A stretch of DNA of 64,000 nt, from assembly GCA_946807835.1 (NCBI GenBank), contig OX327704.1:1240001-1304000 (forward strand), written 5' to 3'. The first letter of the stretch is position 1; each line of letters starts with the position of its first letter. Position numbers and translations under genes: made by a program. Positions 1-11,259 of this stretch are shown piece after piece. The DNA comes from Ailanthus altissimus (lineage: Eukaryota; Streptophyta; Magnoliopsida; Sapindales; Simaroubaceae). The notes under the pieces are model-generated. The model was not told the origin of the DNA. It was given only the letters and a program-made list of their open reading frames with translations, and ran no database searches.

Positions 1-824
1 ACTGTAGTTAATACTGTTTAAATAATAAAAAGAGTATTTTTATCCGAGAGTAGTTTGTTTGACTAAAAATATTATAAAATTAAAATAGTTGACTAAAATA
101 GTTAAGACCTCCTTAAATTTGATTATTTCTAAAATTTTCCATCCATTTTGTTTTAATACCCATATTTTTTGAGATCTTATTTTTAAAATTTTTCTATTAT
201 AGTGAAATTAGGGTTTTTAAAAAAAAATTTAGACAAATTTTTTATTATCAGTATAAAACAAGGTTTAGTTGCACAACGAAGACTTTTCTTTTTATATACA
301 TTTTATAATTAATATTATATCAATTAACTATATTATTGATATACATCAAATTTACTTAAGAGTAAGTGAAATTTTCATTTCTATCTTGATATGACTTGAT
401 CTATCTTGAAATTTTAAGACAAAATAGATATGTGTTTGAAACCTATTTAAGATACAAAATTAGGATTAGGTTGGGTTGGGTTCAAAAAAAATATCAAACG
501 AGTTAGAGAATTTCTCAAACTTTTTTTTTAAGCGATAAAACCTTTTTCTTTTATCATATTGCAGTTATTCCTGTAAAGTTGTTGACTACTTGTATCTTGA
601 ATTCCCATCCCAACTTATTTCTCTAGCCACTTGCATGAACAATTAATATTATTTTCAATTACAAAAAATTATATTAACTTTTTCTTCTCCCTGGATGCTC
701 TCTCATTATTCACTATCTTAAACATATCATATTATTGTCAATAGCTAAACATTGTTGTGTTGGAATTTTATCTCATTATTTATATCAAATATTTTTTTTA
801 ATTAAGTTTAATATAAAAATTATC
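1..824. repeat. Left arm of a segmental repeat, copy A
   Basis: AT-rich DNA with no credible coding capacity. It matches 51567-52423 almost line for line: both hold the same run around GTTGACTAAAATAGTTAAG and the same order of T-rich stretches. The match continues into the Copia LTR that starts near 825 and stops near 922. Copy A and copy B are therefore duplicates of one ancestral segment. Copy A starts at or before the window edge. Confidence 0.8.
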
Positions 825-1619
825 TTTTAGAAGAACACCATTTTCAATATAAAATTAGGTTAAAGTAAAGAATCCAATATCTTTGTGCAGCAGTGTAATT
901 TAAATATCAAGCAAAAATAGTGATAATATAAAGCAGATAATTAAGAACATTACACAATCATTTACGTAGTTCGGCTAATTACCTATGTCCACGATGGATC
1001 CAACGATTCTAATATCTCTTATTAACTCTCTAGAGAATTTACAAGAAAACATATTGAAAAACACTTAAAAGGATTTAATGTTTAATGCATCATTACTCTC
1101 CCACGAATAATAAACACTCAAACAGCAATTGTACTCCAGCCCATACAAGTACTTAGGTCGACCTTGTTCTTTCCTCTTTTAGAGTCTCTTTTAATACTTG
1201 ACTTCAAATTAAAGAGTTTATAAGAATTTTTATAGGGGTTATTTCATGTCTACTAACCCTAATCCTAATTAGAATAAAAGTCAACGTATTTTGAAAGTCC
1301 AAAATTTTTCAAAACTCAAAAATTCGAATTGAAAACAAACTTTCCCCCTCTAGCATCGCGATGCTGAGGACCTGGCGCCGTGGTGCTGGGTTATGCCAAG
1401 GTCAACACCGTGGCACTAACGTGTTGTTTTGGGTGCCGCCGCATTTTTCTCGCCTCTTTTTGGGTCTTTGAGTCCCGTTTCGCTTTCTTCTTTGTGTCTT
1501 ATACGTCCTAAACTTCTTCATACATGTCCCACATGTTTTAGACTTCTTGTAACTCTCCCTTTTGATATTCTTCACAATTCTTACCCAAACAAGATTATTG
1601 AATCACCAAATTTCCAATG
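825..1619 (-). mobile_element. Copia LTR, probably solo, minus orientation
   Basis: The sequence is recognisable as the LTR family also present at 60228-61080, 43396-44110, 48226-48860 and, on plus, 30886-31537. Shared marks are the TACGTAGTTCGGCTAATTAC-type stretch near 964-983, the CACGATGGATCCAA stretch near 991, a GC-rich patch at 1355-1440 and the closing AATCACCAAATTTCCAA. No primer-binding site or polypurine tract adjoins either end, so I read it as a solo or isolated LTR. Its lower edge is blurred and I could not assign a target duplication. The first ~95 bp are also present at 52424-52512, where the copy breaks off. Confidence 0.75.
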
Positions 1620-1654
1620 CTACCTAAACTAAATTTAAGAAGTAAAATAGGATT

Positions 1655-2285
1655 TGAAATTATAACATTTAACGTAATTGATTTTAGAATGAATCGATTT
1701 CAAAATTAATCGAATTATAACATTTAATGTAATTGAATTTCAAATAATAACATTTAACGTAATCCAAATCTGTAATTTTTAACATAATTAAAATCAAAAC
1801 AAGATTTTAAATTATAATATTTAATATATTTAAATTCAAAATTGAATTTAAAATTATAGCATTTAACATGATTAAATTTAGAAAGAATTGATTTCAAAAT
1901 CAATTAAATTATAACATTTAATGTAATTAAATTTCAAATAAAAATATTTAACGTAATTCAAATCCATAATATTTAACGTAATTAAAATTGAAACAATATT
2001 TAATGTAATTAAATTTTATTTAAAAATTAATCAAATTATAATATTTAACGTAATTGAATTTCAAATAAAAATATTTAACGTAATTCAAATCCATAATATT
2101 TAACATAATTGGCATTGAAACAAAATTTTAAATTATAATATTTAATATATATCAACTTTAATTAGATTTAAAATTATAACATTTAACGTAATTGGATTTG
2201 GAACGAATTGATTTCAAAATTAATCAAATTATAATATTTTACGTAATTTAAATTCAAATAATATAATTAACATAATTAAATTTGA
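1655..2285. repeat. Degenerate minisatellite built on ATTTAACGTAATT
   Basis: The core ATTTAACGTAATT, with variants such as ATTTAATGTAATT and ATTTAACATAATT, recurs more than a dozen times. It is spaced by AAATTATAA, CAAATCCATAAT and TTGAATTTCAAATAA linkers. A longer order overlies this: the stretch running from GAATTGATTTCAAAATTAAT into the core and TTCAAATAA returns near 1690, 1886, 2025 and 2205. The AT bias makes exact unit borders uncertain. No coding potential is seen. Confidence 0.8.
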
Positions 2286-2706
2286 AGTAAAATGAATTCA
2301 AATCCAAACTGAATTTGAATTTTTTTTTCAATTTTTTAAAATTAATTCAGGAATTCGCAACTCAACCTGTTTCGAATTAAAATTACACCATTTCAAGGTA
2401 AAAATAAAATAAAATCAGGAAATTTCCAACCCTCTTCGCCTTATCTCAACCCAAAAAGTGTCCTGAACATGACACTTTTCAGCATCTTGAATGAGTTTAG
2501 GAATGGTGCTGAAATTTTCAAACCTAAAATTGTTCACCCCTAGATTCATTATTGATATTTATATTAAATTACACTGTTGAAATCATTACGAATAATACGT
2601 ACAACTTTGAATATATCACATTCAAACTATAAGGTTATCACAAAATAAAAGAAAAACTTATACTGCTTTAACATTTATCAAGAACCCCTAATTTAGGCTA
2701 AAAAAC
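2286..2706. other. Non-coding spacer with two inverted repeats
   Basis: No gene is seen. A perfect 9-bp inverted repeat, AAAAGTGTC (2455-2463) and GACACTTTT (2472-2480), encloses an 8-nt loop. It is followed by TTTCAGCA and TGCTGAAA arms that reach to about 2517. The last five bases, AAAAC at 2702-2706, are the left target-site duplication of the Copia element that follows. Confidence 0.6.
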
Positions 2707-4858
2707 TGTTAGGGGTTGGTACTTACGTGCCATTCTTGAATTTACATATATTTGTATATTTATACAAGTGTACATTCCCATTAAATCGCTTATACTCATT
2801 AATATGATACTATACAATGTAACGTTATTGACATTGTACGATCTGAAGGAGTTCAGATCAGATTTAAAGCAGTTTAGATAAGGGCCTACAGTTAGCCATG
2901 CTGAGAGATATAAATGCTAAATGTTAGCACAGTTAAGTATTAGTTGGTTATAATACTCAGCAGAACTAAGAGTTGAAGCGTTGTCTGTAATGGGACATAG
3001 ACCTGAGAATATATTAGTAACTGTATAGTTGCAAGAGTTGTAATTGGGTGCTAGGAAATATTAGTTGCGCAAGTATGTTCTCGAATAATTGTCCATGATC
3101 TGTTTCTACCGATGCGGGTCTGTCAGTGGATACTTTTATATATAGATTAGCATATGTCGTACCTATAGGGTATAGATGGTTGTTTCTAGCTGACCGTGAG
3201 TTTGGAGTTTGTATTGATATATGGATATCCTGTTAGGACTGAATATGAGACAGACTCACGAGGCTCTTGGATAGACATCCTATATAAGCCGTCAATGGAG
3301 GGTCTTCTCAAGTTGAGTAGTATACGTGGTCCTTTGACCTGAGTGTCACGGTGCGCTTGTAAGTGATTCACCATACTTTGGTTCCACGTATGTTACAAAC
3401 ATTTCATGGTGTGACCACTGGGTATCGCTGGGTATGGTATGATATTTATGAAGTTCGGTGCGTACAAATATGGGATCCGTCAGCTCGTATAAGGAGTTCG
3501 ATATCCAGATGCTTTGAGATGATATCTTAGAAAGTCTTGTGGCCATAAGCAATCATCCTTGGGAAAGAATTTTGTTAGGGTAGAATAATATGGCAAAGGA
3601 GTTTACACATATTATTCAATGAGATACGAGCCTGGAGATAAGACATGGATGAGCACTAAGGGATTTGACGGTGATAATCTATATCTCCGCACATCCAGGA
3701 TATCATGACGGAAGGACTATACGTATGCGTTATAACCTCAACATGCATGGTTCAACATGCTGATTTATATATCCGTGACGTGTATGTGAGGTATTGCTCA
3801 CGGACTCATAGAATAGTTTCATTTGACGAATCGGGCGTAGAACCTAGAGAGTCTCGCGATATAGAGTGTACTCGTTGTGCACCGGGGGAGCGTGCAGAAT
3901 TAAAATGTTTAATCTAGCAATATTCAACAATACTACAAAAATGCGTACGTGTTTGTATTTAAGTGTTAAATATAATAATTAATTAATAATTATTATTTAC
4001 TAATTGTATAATGACACATGGCATATTATGGACCTTCAGTTGAGTTTATCAAAGTGTGGAATTTAGTGGGATCCACTAGGGGGTAAACTTGAAAACTACT
4101 CATGAGGGGCAAAATGTTTATTTCACACTTTATTTATTTAAGGGTTAAATAATTAAAATATCTCTCTTATTATATTATATTATATTATTATATGATATTA
4201 TACATATTAATAGTTTAATTTTGATTGGCACCTATTTGTAATATTTAATTATTATTATATATTTTATATTATATAATATATTATATTAATATTTTAATAT
4301 ATATTAGATATATATAAAGATAGAGAGATGAGAAAAAGAAAAAAGTGTGTGTGTGTTTGTTAACCGAGAGAAGCAGAGGAGAAATAGAGAAGAAGAAGAA
4401 AGAAAGAAGAAGAAGAAAAAAACAAAGAGGGAAAAATGAAATTGTTTTATTTTTCTCTATTCTTCTAATTGAAGTAACGGTAATTGCTTCAAATTCTCCA
4501 CTTCTTATCCTTTTAGAGAAAATGATAAAAATATACATCGACCATTTTTGGGTTTAAGAGTTAAACCCAATGTTGCATATAAGGCTGTTATTTTAGCTCA
4601 CCAAGCCCATTGTATTGGTGACTAGAACTATCTGTAAGTTGGTCTCCATACAGACTCCAAAAAATTACGTGTATAATTTTACACGTTGAGGTGAGTTCTC
4701 TACTCTTTAAATTTATTAATGCGATTAATATATTTTATTTATTATGTTTATTGTAAATTTTACGCTTCTATTAGATTTAAATATATATTTGATATGTATT
4801 TAGGCAATAGACATAATAGTATATGTATACACCTACGTGCTTTAGATCCACGACAACA
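2707..4858 (+). repeat. Left LTR of the Copia element
   Basis: Runs from TGTTAGGGG to GACAACA. TATATAAAG at 4311-4319 is a plausible TATA box. A purine-rich stretch follows at 4320-4432, consistent with the start of the transcribed R region. It pairs with 11260-13326. The segment 2757-3172 is nearly identical in the two LTRs, while the rest differs much more, mostly by transitions. Short frames inside (for example 3705-3917) are not genes: they fall in LTR sequence and are not conserved in the partner. Confidence 0.92.
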
Positions 4859-4859
4859 A

Positions 4860-4871
4860 TGGTATCAAAAC
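4860..4871 (+). other. Primer-binding site of the Copia element
   Basis: TGGTATCAAAAC lies one base after the left LTR. It matches the plant initiator-methionyl tRNA primer site (TGGTATCAGAGC) with two changes. This fixes the element's orientation and the LTR end at 4858. Confidence 0.85.
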
Positions 4872-5175
4872 TATTAAGGACATATATGGGTGTTGTTTGA
4901 GTGAATGAATGCAAAAGGCTCAGTGTAAATGGTGCGTTTCAAGTGTTAAAATGGGTATGCCAAAGGGGAAGCACGAGGCGATGCAGTACCAATGGGCTAG
5001 GGCCGCAGCGTTGGGAGTTTGACCTCCCAACATTGCAATGATGACATTTGGCGCTACAACGGTGTATTGTTCACTTAAACAGTAGCACATAAACAGTATT
5101 ATTTTACTGTTCACAACTACAGTATTTTTAAATAGTATTTAAAATAGTGTTTCAAAATTAATTTTATATGTGTAG

Positions 5176-5269
5176 ATTTATGAGATGTAGTGATAAAAAT
5201 TATCAGTCTACATTATAAATCGGAGTTTATAAGATGCAGTGATAAGAGTTATTGGTCTGCATTATAAAC
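5176..5269 (+). other. Two tandem hairpins in the Copia leader
   Basis: Arms at 5176-5196 and 5200-5220 form a long imperfect inverted repeat. A second, diverged copy has arms at 5225-5245 and 5249-5269. The units are 49 nt apart. Several base changes between them are compensated or conservative, for example ATGTAG pairing with CTACAT in the first and ATGCAG pairing with CTGCAT in the second. They lie about 320 nt after the primer site, where retroelement genomic RNA often carries packaging or dimerisation structure. That role is inference. Confidence 0.7.
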
Positions 5270-5498
5270 TAGAATTAATTTTTCTGTGCTGGTAACAACA
5301 ATAGGAGCCCTAATAGTAAGGGTTAGTTGTGTTTGCATAAAAAATTAATTAATTTAGAATCACCCTTCCTAGGAGTATAGAGACCATAGGATATAAAAAT
5401 ATCTCTTAATCAGATTGAAGAATATTATATTATAAGATAATATTTTATTCTGATCTATCTTGTCAATATGGTGTTAGATGAGTCACGTCGGCCTTTTC

Positions 5499-5792
5499 CC
5501 AATATTGCTATAGCGTGAGGGACTTTGTTGGTTAGGTTTGGATTATGTCGATTAAATATGAGATGAAGCAAATATATACAAATATATTGTCCAATATTGC
5601 TACAGCGTGAGGGTAGCATCGGTAGCATATATTTGATCATTAACAAGTTAATCTGGAATACACTTATCCAATATTACTACAGTGTGAGGATAAAGTGTAT
5701 TTAGGATCAAGTGGTAAAAGTTGCATAGGATGCAATTGACAAGTGTTGTCTATCTGTTGGTTTACAAAGGCCAATATTACTACAGCGTGAGG
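5499..5792 (+). repeat. Four-copy 22-nt motif in the Copia leader
   Basis: A motif with core AATATTRCTAYAGYGTGAGG, preceded by CC, occurs at 5499-5520, 5591-5612, 5668-5689 and 5771-5792. Spacings are 92, 77 and 103 nt. The sequence between copies is unrelated, yet each motif is closed by CC and GG. Around the third copy, arms 5657-5669 and 5688-5701 form a 13-bp stem, so the motif sits in a loop there. The copies are not all in one reading frame and no protein is apparent. Confidence 0.75.
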
Positions 5793-5799
5793 CCCGAAT

Positions 5800-6442
5800 A
5801 AATTTTAATGGGATCTATTTTCCGCTGTATAGTTTAAAAGAGTTTAAACTATCATCTTCCCATTTGAAAGATTATCAGGATTATGTAAAGCAGTGTGAAG
5901 GAATTTCAAATCAAAAATGTATAATTAGTATACTCATGATTTTAAACGTTTTATTAGCGATTTAATGACCATTCTGCTTACATCTCTCGTTATTTTGGCC
6001 AGTCAAGTCTAATGGCCACTACGAACCAGTTGGTATACAAAGATGATACAATCTAACTCTAGGGTACTAGAAATTACTCTAACCTGTGGATAAATCTCAG
6101 AAGTATTCTAGATTCAAAATTTTTTGAATTTATTATTGATCAAAGTTTGCCATAAGGTAATTTTGATAACACCTCTCTGGAAGATTAAATAGAGAAGGTA
6201 TGACCCTCATTGTAAAGGGTGCTTCATCTTCTACCCTAAGTATATCTGGTGAGACCAGATGTGTGAGGAGAAGAAGATGAGGTAGAAACCCAGGATAAAT
6301 TCTCAGAGGCAATATTTATCCAAAAATCAACAAGAGAGCAATGTAGATGGAAAGTGTTTCCAATACAGTAAGTTTGAGTATTGAAAATCCCTCTACCCTA
6401 CAAGCCTTATAATTGTCAAGAAGATTCTCACAAGTTTGTGTT
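5800..6442 (+). pseudogene. Copia internal remnant, gag not recognisable
   Basis: This stretch lies where gag should be, between the leader and the inserted solo LTR. I could not recognise a gag or zinc-knuckle motif in any frame, and no long reading frame exists. It is assigned to the element only by position, bounded by the primer site upstream and pol remnants downstream of 8702. Confidence 0.5.
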
Positions 6443-6447
6443 TGACA

Positions 6448-8701
6448 TGATGTGTGATATGGTGTGTGATGTGTATAGATGTGTATAATTTCAAAAATTA
6501 AATACGCAACGGAAGTATTCATACATATTAAACAATATGTAACATATTCAAGCATGTATGATTATTCAGGTACATATATATCTCATATATATATTTCATG
6601 CATGATATAAAATGAATAACAAATAAATAACCTACCCGGATATGAAGGTAGCTTTATAAATCTTCAAGAACTCTAAGCTTCAATTTGTTGAGCTCACCTT
6701 GAAGTGTTCCCTTACACAATTCTAGTTCACAACTAAATCCGGTGGGATTATGAAGTTAGAATGGCAGCCTTAAATTTCCAGCAAATGATTGTTTTAACAC
6801 TTAAAACAATTTGTTCTTATGATTACTACCAAGAGATGAGAAGAATTGGGTGTTTTCTATAGTTCTTTACAACTCTATATGTTGTAGCTTAGTAAGCCTT
6901 TGCATTTTCTCTCAACACTTTGAGAAAAATACTTAGAAAAAGCTCTCAATTCTCTCTCTTTACTCCTAGAACGAATTTCACTCTATCTTGCACACATTGA
7001 ACTCTTTCAATTCTTTCTTAAGTGCAAAAAATAATTTCTCTTAGTGCTCCACCACCACTTAACCATGTTTGCCATTACAAATATTAATCTATCATATTTT
7101 TCACTCACCAATTTGATTCAACCAATTAAATCAATTTCTAGAGAGTAAATGGCATTTAATCAATGTTAAGTGGTTTTACCACTTCCTTAGTGCATCATTT
7201 AAGAATTACAAAGTGGTAAACTTTCCTTATTATTAATAATAAGTGCATTCTCCATTAGTAAATGGTGTTTGCCACTTATTCCAATTAATAATAATAATTT
7301 GATTAATATATAAAATATTAATAATTCAAAACTATTTTGAATATTTACATTTACCATATATGTATTTACCAAGCAAGGTAAATAGGTAAATACATGGTAA
7401 ATAATTTATGGAGCAAGATTATGTCACTTGTCAAATTTCTTATTGGTTAACAACTCTTGTAAACCAATAATGTGTTTTACCTTCAATTATTAACAAGTGA
7501 ATAATAAAAGGAACCTAGAAACATTTTTCATTTTGCTGAAAATTGTTGGATTAATTATTCAATCCAATTCGCCGCCCCAGTGCACAACGAGTACACTTCA
7601 TATTGTGAGACTCTCTAGGTCCATGCCCGATTTGTCATATGAAACTATTTCACACGTCCGTGAACAATGTCCCACACACATGTTACAGATATTACAAAAC
7701 GGCGCATTAGACCATACAAGTTGAGGTTATAACATATTCGTATAATCCTTCCATCATAAATATCCTAGAAGAGCGGAGATATAGATCAACACCATCAAGT
7801 CTCCATGTGCTCAACTATAAACTTATCTCTAGATTTGTATTTCAATAAATAATATCCGTAAACACTTTCACGATATTATTTTTCCAAGAAATTCTTGGAT
7901 GTCTGCTTATGGCCATAAGACTTTCTGAAATACAATCTTGGAGTTGCAGGATATTTTACTCACCCAATTGAGTTGATGGATCCTATATCTGTACACACCG
8001 GACTCCATGAGCATCGGACCATACCCAGCGACACCCAGCGGTCAGACCATGAAAGGTATCTGACATGTGTGGAACCAAAGTATGATGGATCACTTACAAG
8101 TCCACTGTGGCACTCAGGTCTAAGGACCACGAATACTAGTCAACTCGAAAGATCCTCCATTGACGGCTTTATGGGATGTCTATTGGAGATCTTTGTGAGT
8201 CTGTTCAATATTCAGTCCTTACTGAATACTTGTATCTCTATACGAGTTTCCACTAAACTCATGGTCTGCTAAGACTAACCATCTGGACTATCTAGATATA
8301 GACATACACTGATCTATATATATATATTAAGATCTTCATTAGCAGACCCGCATTAGTGAAGGTAGATCAGGAACATTAAATTTAAGAACATATTTGCATA
8401 ACAACATTTCTTAGCACCATTTGCAATCCATTGCAACTATGTCATTATTAATATATTCTTAGGTCTTTGTCCCATTTCAGACAAGGCTCTAACTCTTTAG
8501 ATTTTACTAACTTTTAGTTCTGATCTAAACTCCTTTAGATCAGATCTGAACTCGTTCAGATTATACAATGTCTAAAACGTTACAAGCATCTTACCATATT
8601 TATAAATAAAATAATTAGTGATATATTGAAATCATAAATGTATAAACATAAAGCAAATATTTATACATAAAAGGGATGGCACGTAAGCACAAATCCCAAC
8701 A
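6448..8701 (-). mobile_element. Solo LTR of a related Copia, minus orientation
   Basis: Read on the minus strand it starts TGTTGGGATTTGTGC at 8701 and ends CACACATCA at 6448. TGACA flanks it at 6443-6447 and 8702-8706, a perfect 5-bp target duplication. It is clearly related to the LTRs at 2707, 11260 and 17474, including the GATCTGAA...TTCAGATC stretch and the block with AATGCGGGTCTG. No internal sequence is present, so it arose by LTR-LTR recombination. It splits the host Copia between its leader and pol. Reading frames at 7497-7724 and 7973-8272 are LTR sequence, not genes. Confidence 0.92.
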
Positions 8702-8706
8702 TGACA

Positions 8707-11250
8707 AACATAGACATTTTTAGGGCATAAGACGTTAGTTCAAGCTGGGTATGAGATATTGCACATCCTTTTCATATCTATAAAATGTTGCAGGGATTGA
8801 GAGAAATTAGAATGCAATAGCTTATAGAAATAAAATTGAGAGTAAGAAATAATGATTTCTTGTAGGTCCAAGTTATTAGGCAGTTTAACTTACTTTTAGT
8901 ATGCAATATAATAGTTATATTGCATAATTAGTATAATGTTTTATTAGTTAAATGTCAGTTAATAAATAGACATTATATATAATTAAAAATGTTTGTAGAT
9001 CGGAATTCTTAAATGATATGAAATTGTGGTATGTAAGTTAGGTCATATAAGCGTGAGACGCTTATCCATTTGGTTAAGGATAATTGGATTTCTAATCTTA
9101 CCATAAAGATTTAACTAGTTTATGAATAATATATTCACGAAAATGATCAAATATACCAGAATATACCTCACATTCCTTTGATTAGGTCAAGAAAATGAAT
9201 ACATCAACATCAAGTTTTCATTTGTTTAAGGAAGTATGAGATTCTCACTTACTATAGTCCTTTGCGTACTCCTCAATATAATGATGTTTAGGAAAGAAGA
9301 AATTGGACTTGATTAGAATGGTCTGATTGATAATGAGTGTTACCAATCTATATTTGTAAGTATCTACTCTAAACACAGCTACTTATTTAGCAGAGTTCTA
9401 TCATAAGCTGTTACTTCCATTCTGTATGAGATACAGAAAGGAAAGAAGCCATATCTTAAGTAAGTTAAAACTTGGGGTTGTCTTGCTTACGTAAGAGTTA
9501 CGCAACATGGTATCGTGTTTTACAAGAGTTACTAAGTAGGATAGAAAACACCCAAAAAGACCATGTATAGGTTCATTGTGTATCCTATGAATACAATAGG
9601 ACACTAGTTCTATGATTTAGAGAAGCGAAGTGTGTTCGTTTCTCGATATACCACTATTCTAGAGAAAGAATTTCTCATGAATTGTGGGAAACATAGAAAG
9701 ATTGAACATGGTGAAATCAATCTAAAAATCAATGAACCAATGATGGGAACTAAGGCTTTATTAAGCAGTGGCCTTTTAGCACACTCTCTAAATGGGTCGA
9801 AAAGGATGTCTAGGTCACCTTTTAAGTATGGATGATACCTGAAGGTAAACTTAGAGTTTTCTTGGTAGAAGAAAATCATCCTTGACCTATAGGGAGTTGA
9901 TATTAGACATCAATTCAGGGAAGCAACAAGAAGGCATAAAAATAAAATTGACTATGTGCATCAAATCAAGTCTGGGACTGGGTTAAGCTACTTGTGAGAA
10001 TTGATCTCATTGATTGTAAAGGGTTTACAAAGAGGTAGTAGAAGCCAAATAGAAGGTAGAGACCTTCTACGCTTTATATTGGTTTGAAAAAGGTAAACCT
10101 TGATAAACTGGGATAAAATAAGAGGAAACCTTTGGACCAATGTTGATGCTAAAGTCGATTAGTATATTATTGGCTCTTGAAGCATATTATGACTTTGCAG
10201 TTTGACAGATGGATGTAAGGAAGGCATTCCGGAATGGATATCTCAAGTAAGAGATATTCATAGAATAGCCTGAAGATTTTACGTCTAGCCAGACTTCTGG
10301 TCTAGTGTGTATAAAAGGTCAGTGGGAGCATGATAGTCTTTTTGATGCTCTTTGTTGATGACATACTGGTCATTAGAAATTATGTCAGTATGTTATAATT
10401 GGTCAGAAGTAACTTGTAAGAACTTCTCCATAAAAGATTTAGGAGAGACTTCCTTTATACTAGCTATAAAGCTTTATAGAGATAGAGCTAGGAAGCTGAT
10501 AGAACTCTCTCAAATTATTTCACATCAATAACGTCTAAAAGGGTACGATTTGTTAACTATGAGACTGTTAACATATCTTTTGGACCTAGTATTCATCTTT
10601 CAAAGAGAGTGTCTCTTCAGATGAAAGATGAAAAAGTTAGAGTGTCTGATGCATCAAATACATCATCTATTCATAGCTTGATATATGCTGATTCAGGTGA
10701 CCGTTATTTGATAGTAGTAAAACATATCTTGAGGTACCTTGAATGTACAAATGATAAGTTTTTCAAATATGGAGAAAGCGGCTTACAAGTGAAAAGATGC
10801 ACAGAGTTAAACTTTTACTTTGACCTAGATGATAGAGAGTCTACATTTGGGAATGTACTCATTCTCATTAGTACTAAGTAAGTTGGAGATGCACCAAACT
10901 GGGACTCACTGTTAATTTATTTAAAGTACAACGGAAGTGGCAGTGAAGATTCATATGTTTATCACTGGCCTTGAAAGAATTCCAAGATATATGTATCATA
11001 TCACATAAGTTTGCAATAAAAATAGGCCGTTGTATAGGCCGAGGTGTCAAGAGGATACCAATACTCTAATTATATTGAGAGGCATCTCACATAACTAGAG
11101 AAATTTTGGCTAAAAGAGATATGATTATTTGTAGATGTGTTCTATAAATAATTTAGCAAACCCACATTCTAATGCCATGACTCTAAAAGTGTTTATGAAA
11201 TACATAGAGTAGATGTGTATGAGATGCTATCAGGAATGACACTAGAGCAA
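8707..11250 (+). pseudogene. Copia pol remnant: integrase, RT and RNase H
   Basis: Pieces appear in Copia order across shifted frames. At 9268-9309 an integrase C-terminal motif reads TPQYNDV, stop, ERRNWT (family form TPQ-N-V-ERRN). At 9625-9730 there is a VFVSRYTTILEKEFL-like linker typical of the end of the integrase. Near 10209 comes the RT box QMDV, and at 10348-10380 the catalytic RT motif LFVDDILVIRN with the aspartate pair kept. At 10609-10881 an RNase H-proximal stretch includes VKHILRYLECT and DLDDRESTFG. Stops and frameshifts separate every piece. No protease or gag is identifiable. The product would have been a polyprotein for reverse transcription and integration. Confidence 0.88.
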
Positions 11251-11259
11251 GTGGGAGAT

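Noticed and set aside
3186..3552. Pair of minus-strand frames and the similar frame at 11738-11923
   Set aside because: Repeated because both LTRs repeat them; they are antisense LTR frames with differing stops and no protein signature.
4281..4557. Overlapping frames on both strands in the left Copia LTR
   Set aside because: They translate the purine-rich and TA-rich tract after the TATA box. Low complexity (runs of K, E, R or F, L, S), not conserved in the right LTR.
5499..5792. Possible CRISPR-like array (regular short repeats with unique spacers)
   Set aside because: Plant nuclear context, only four copies, variable spacing and repeat sequence, inside a retrotransposon leader. No cas genes.
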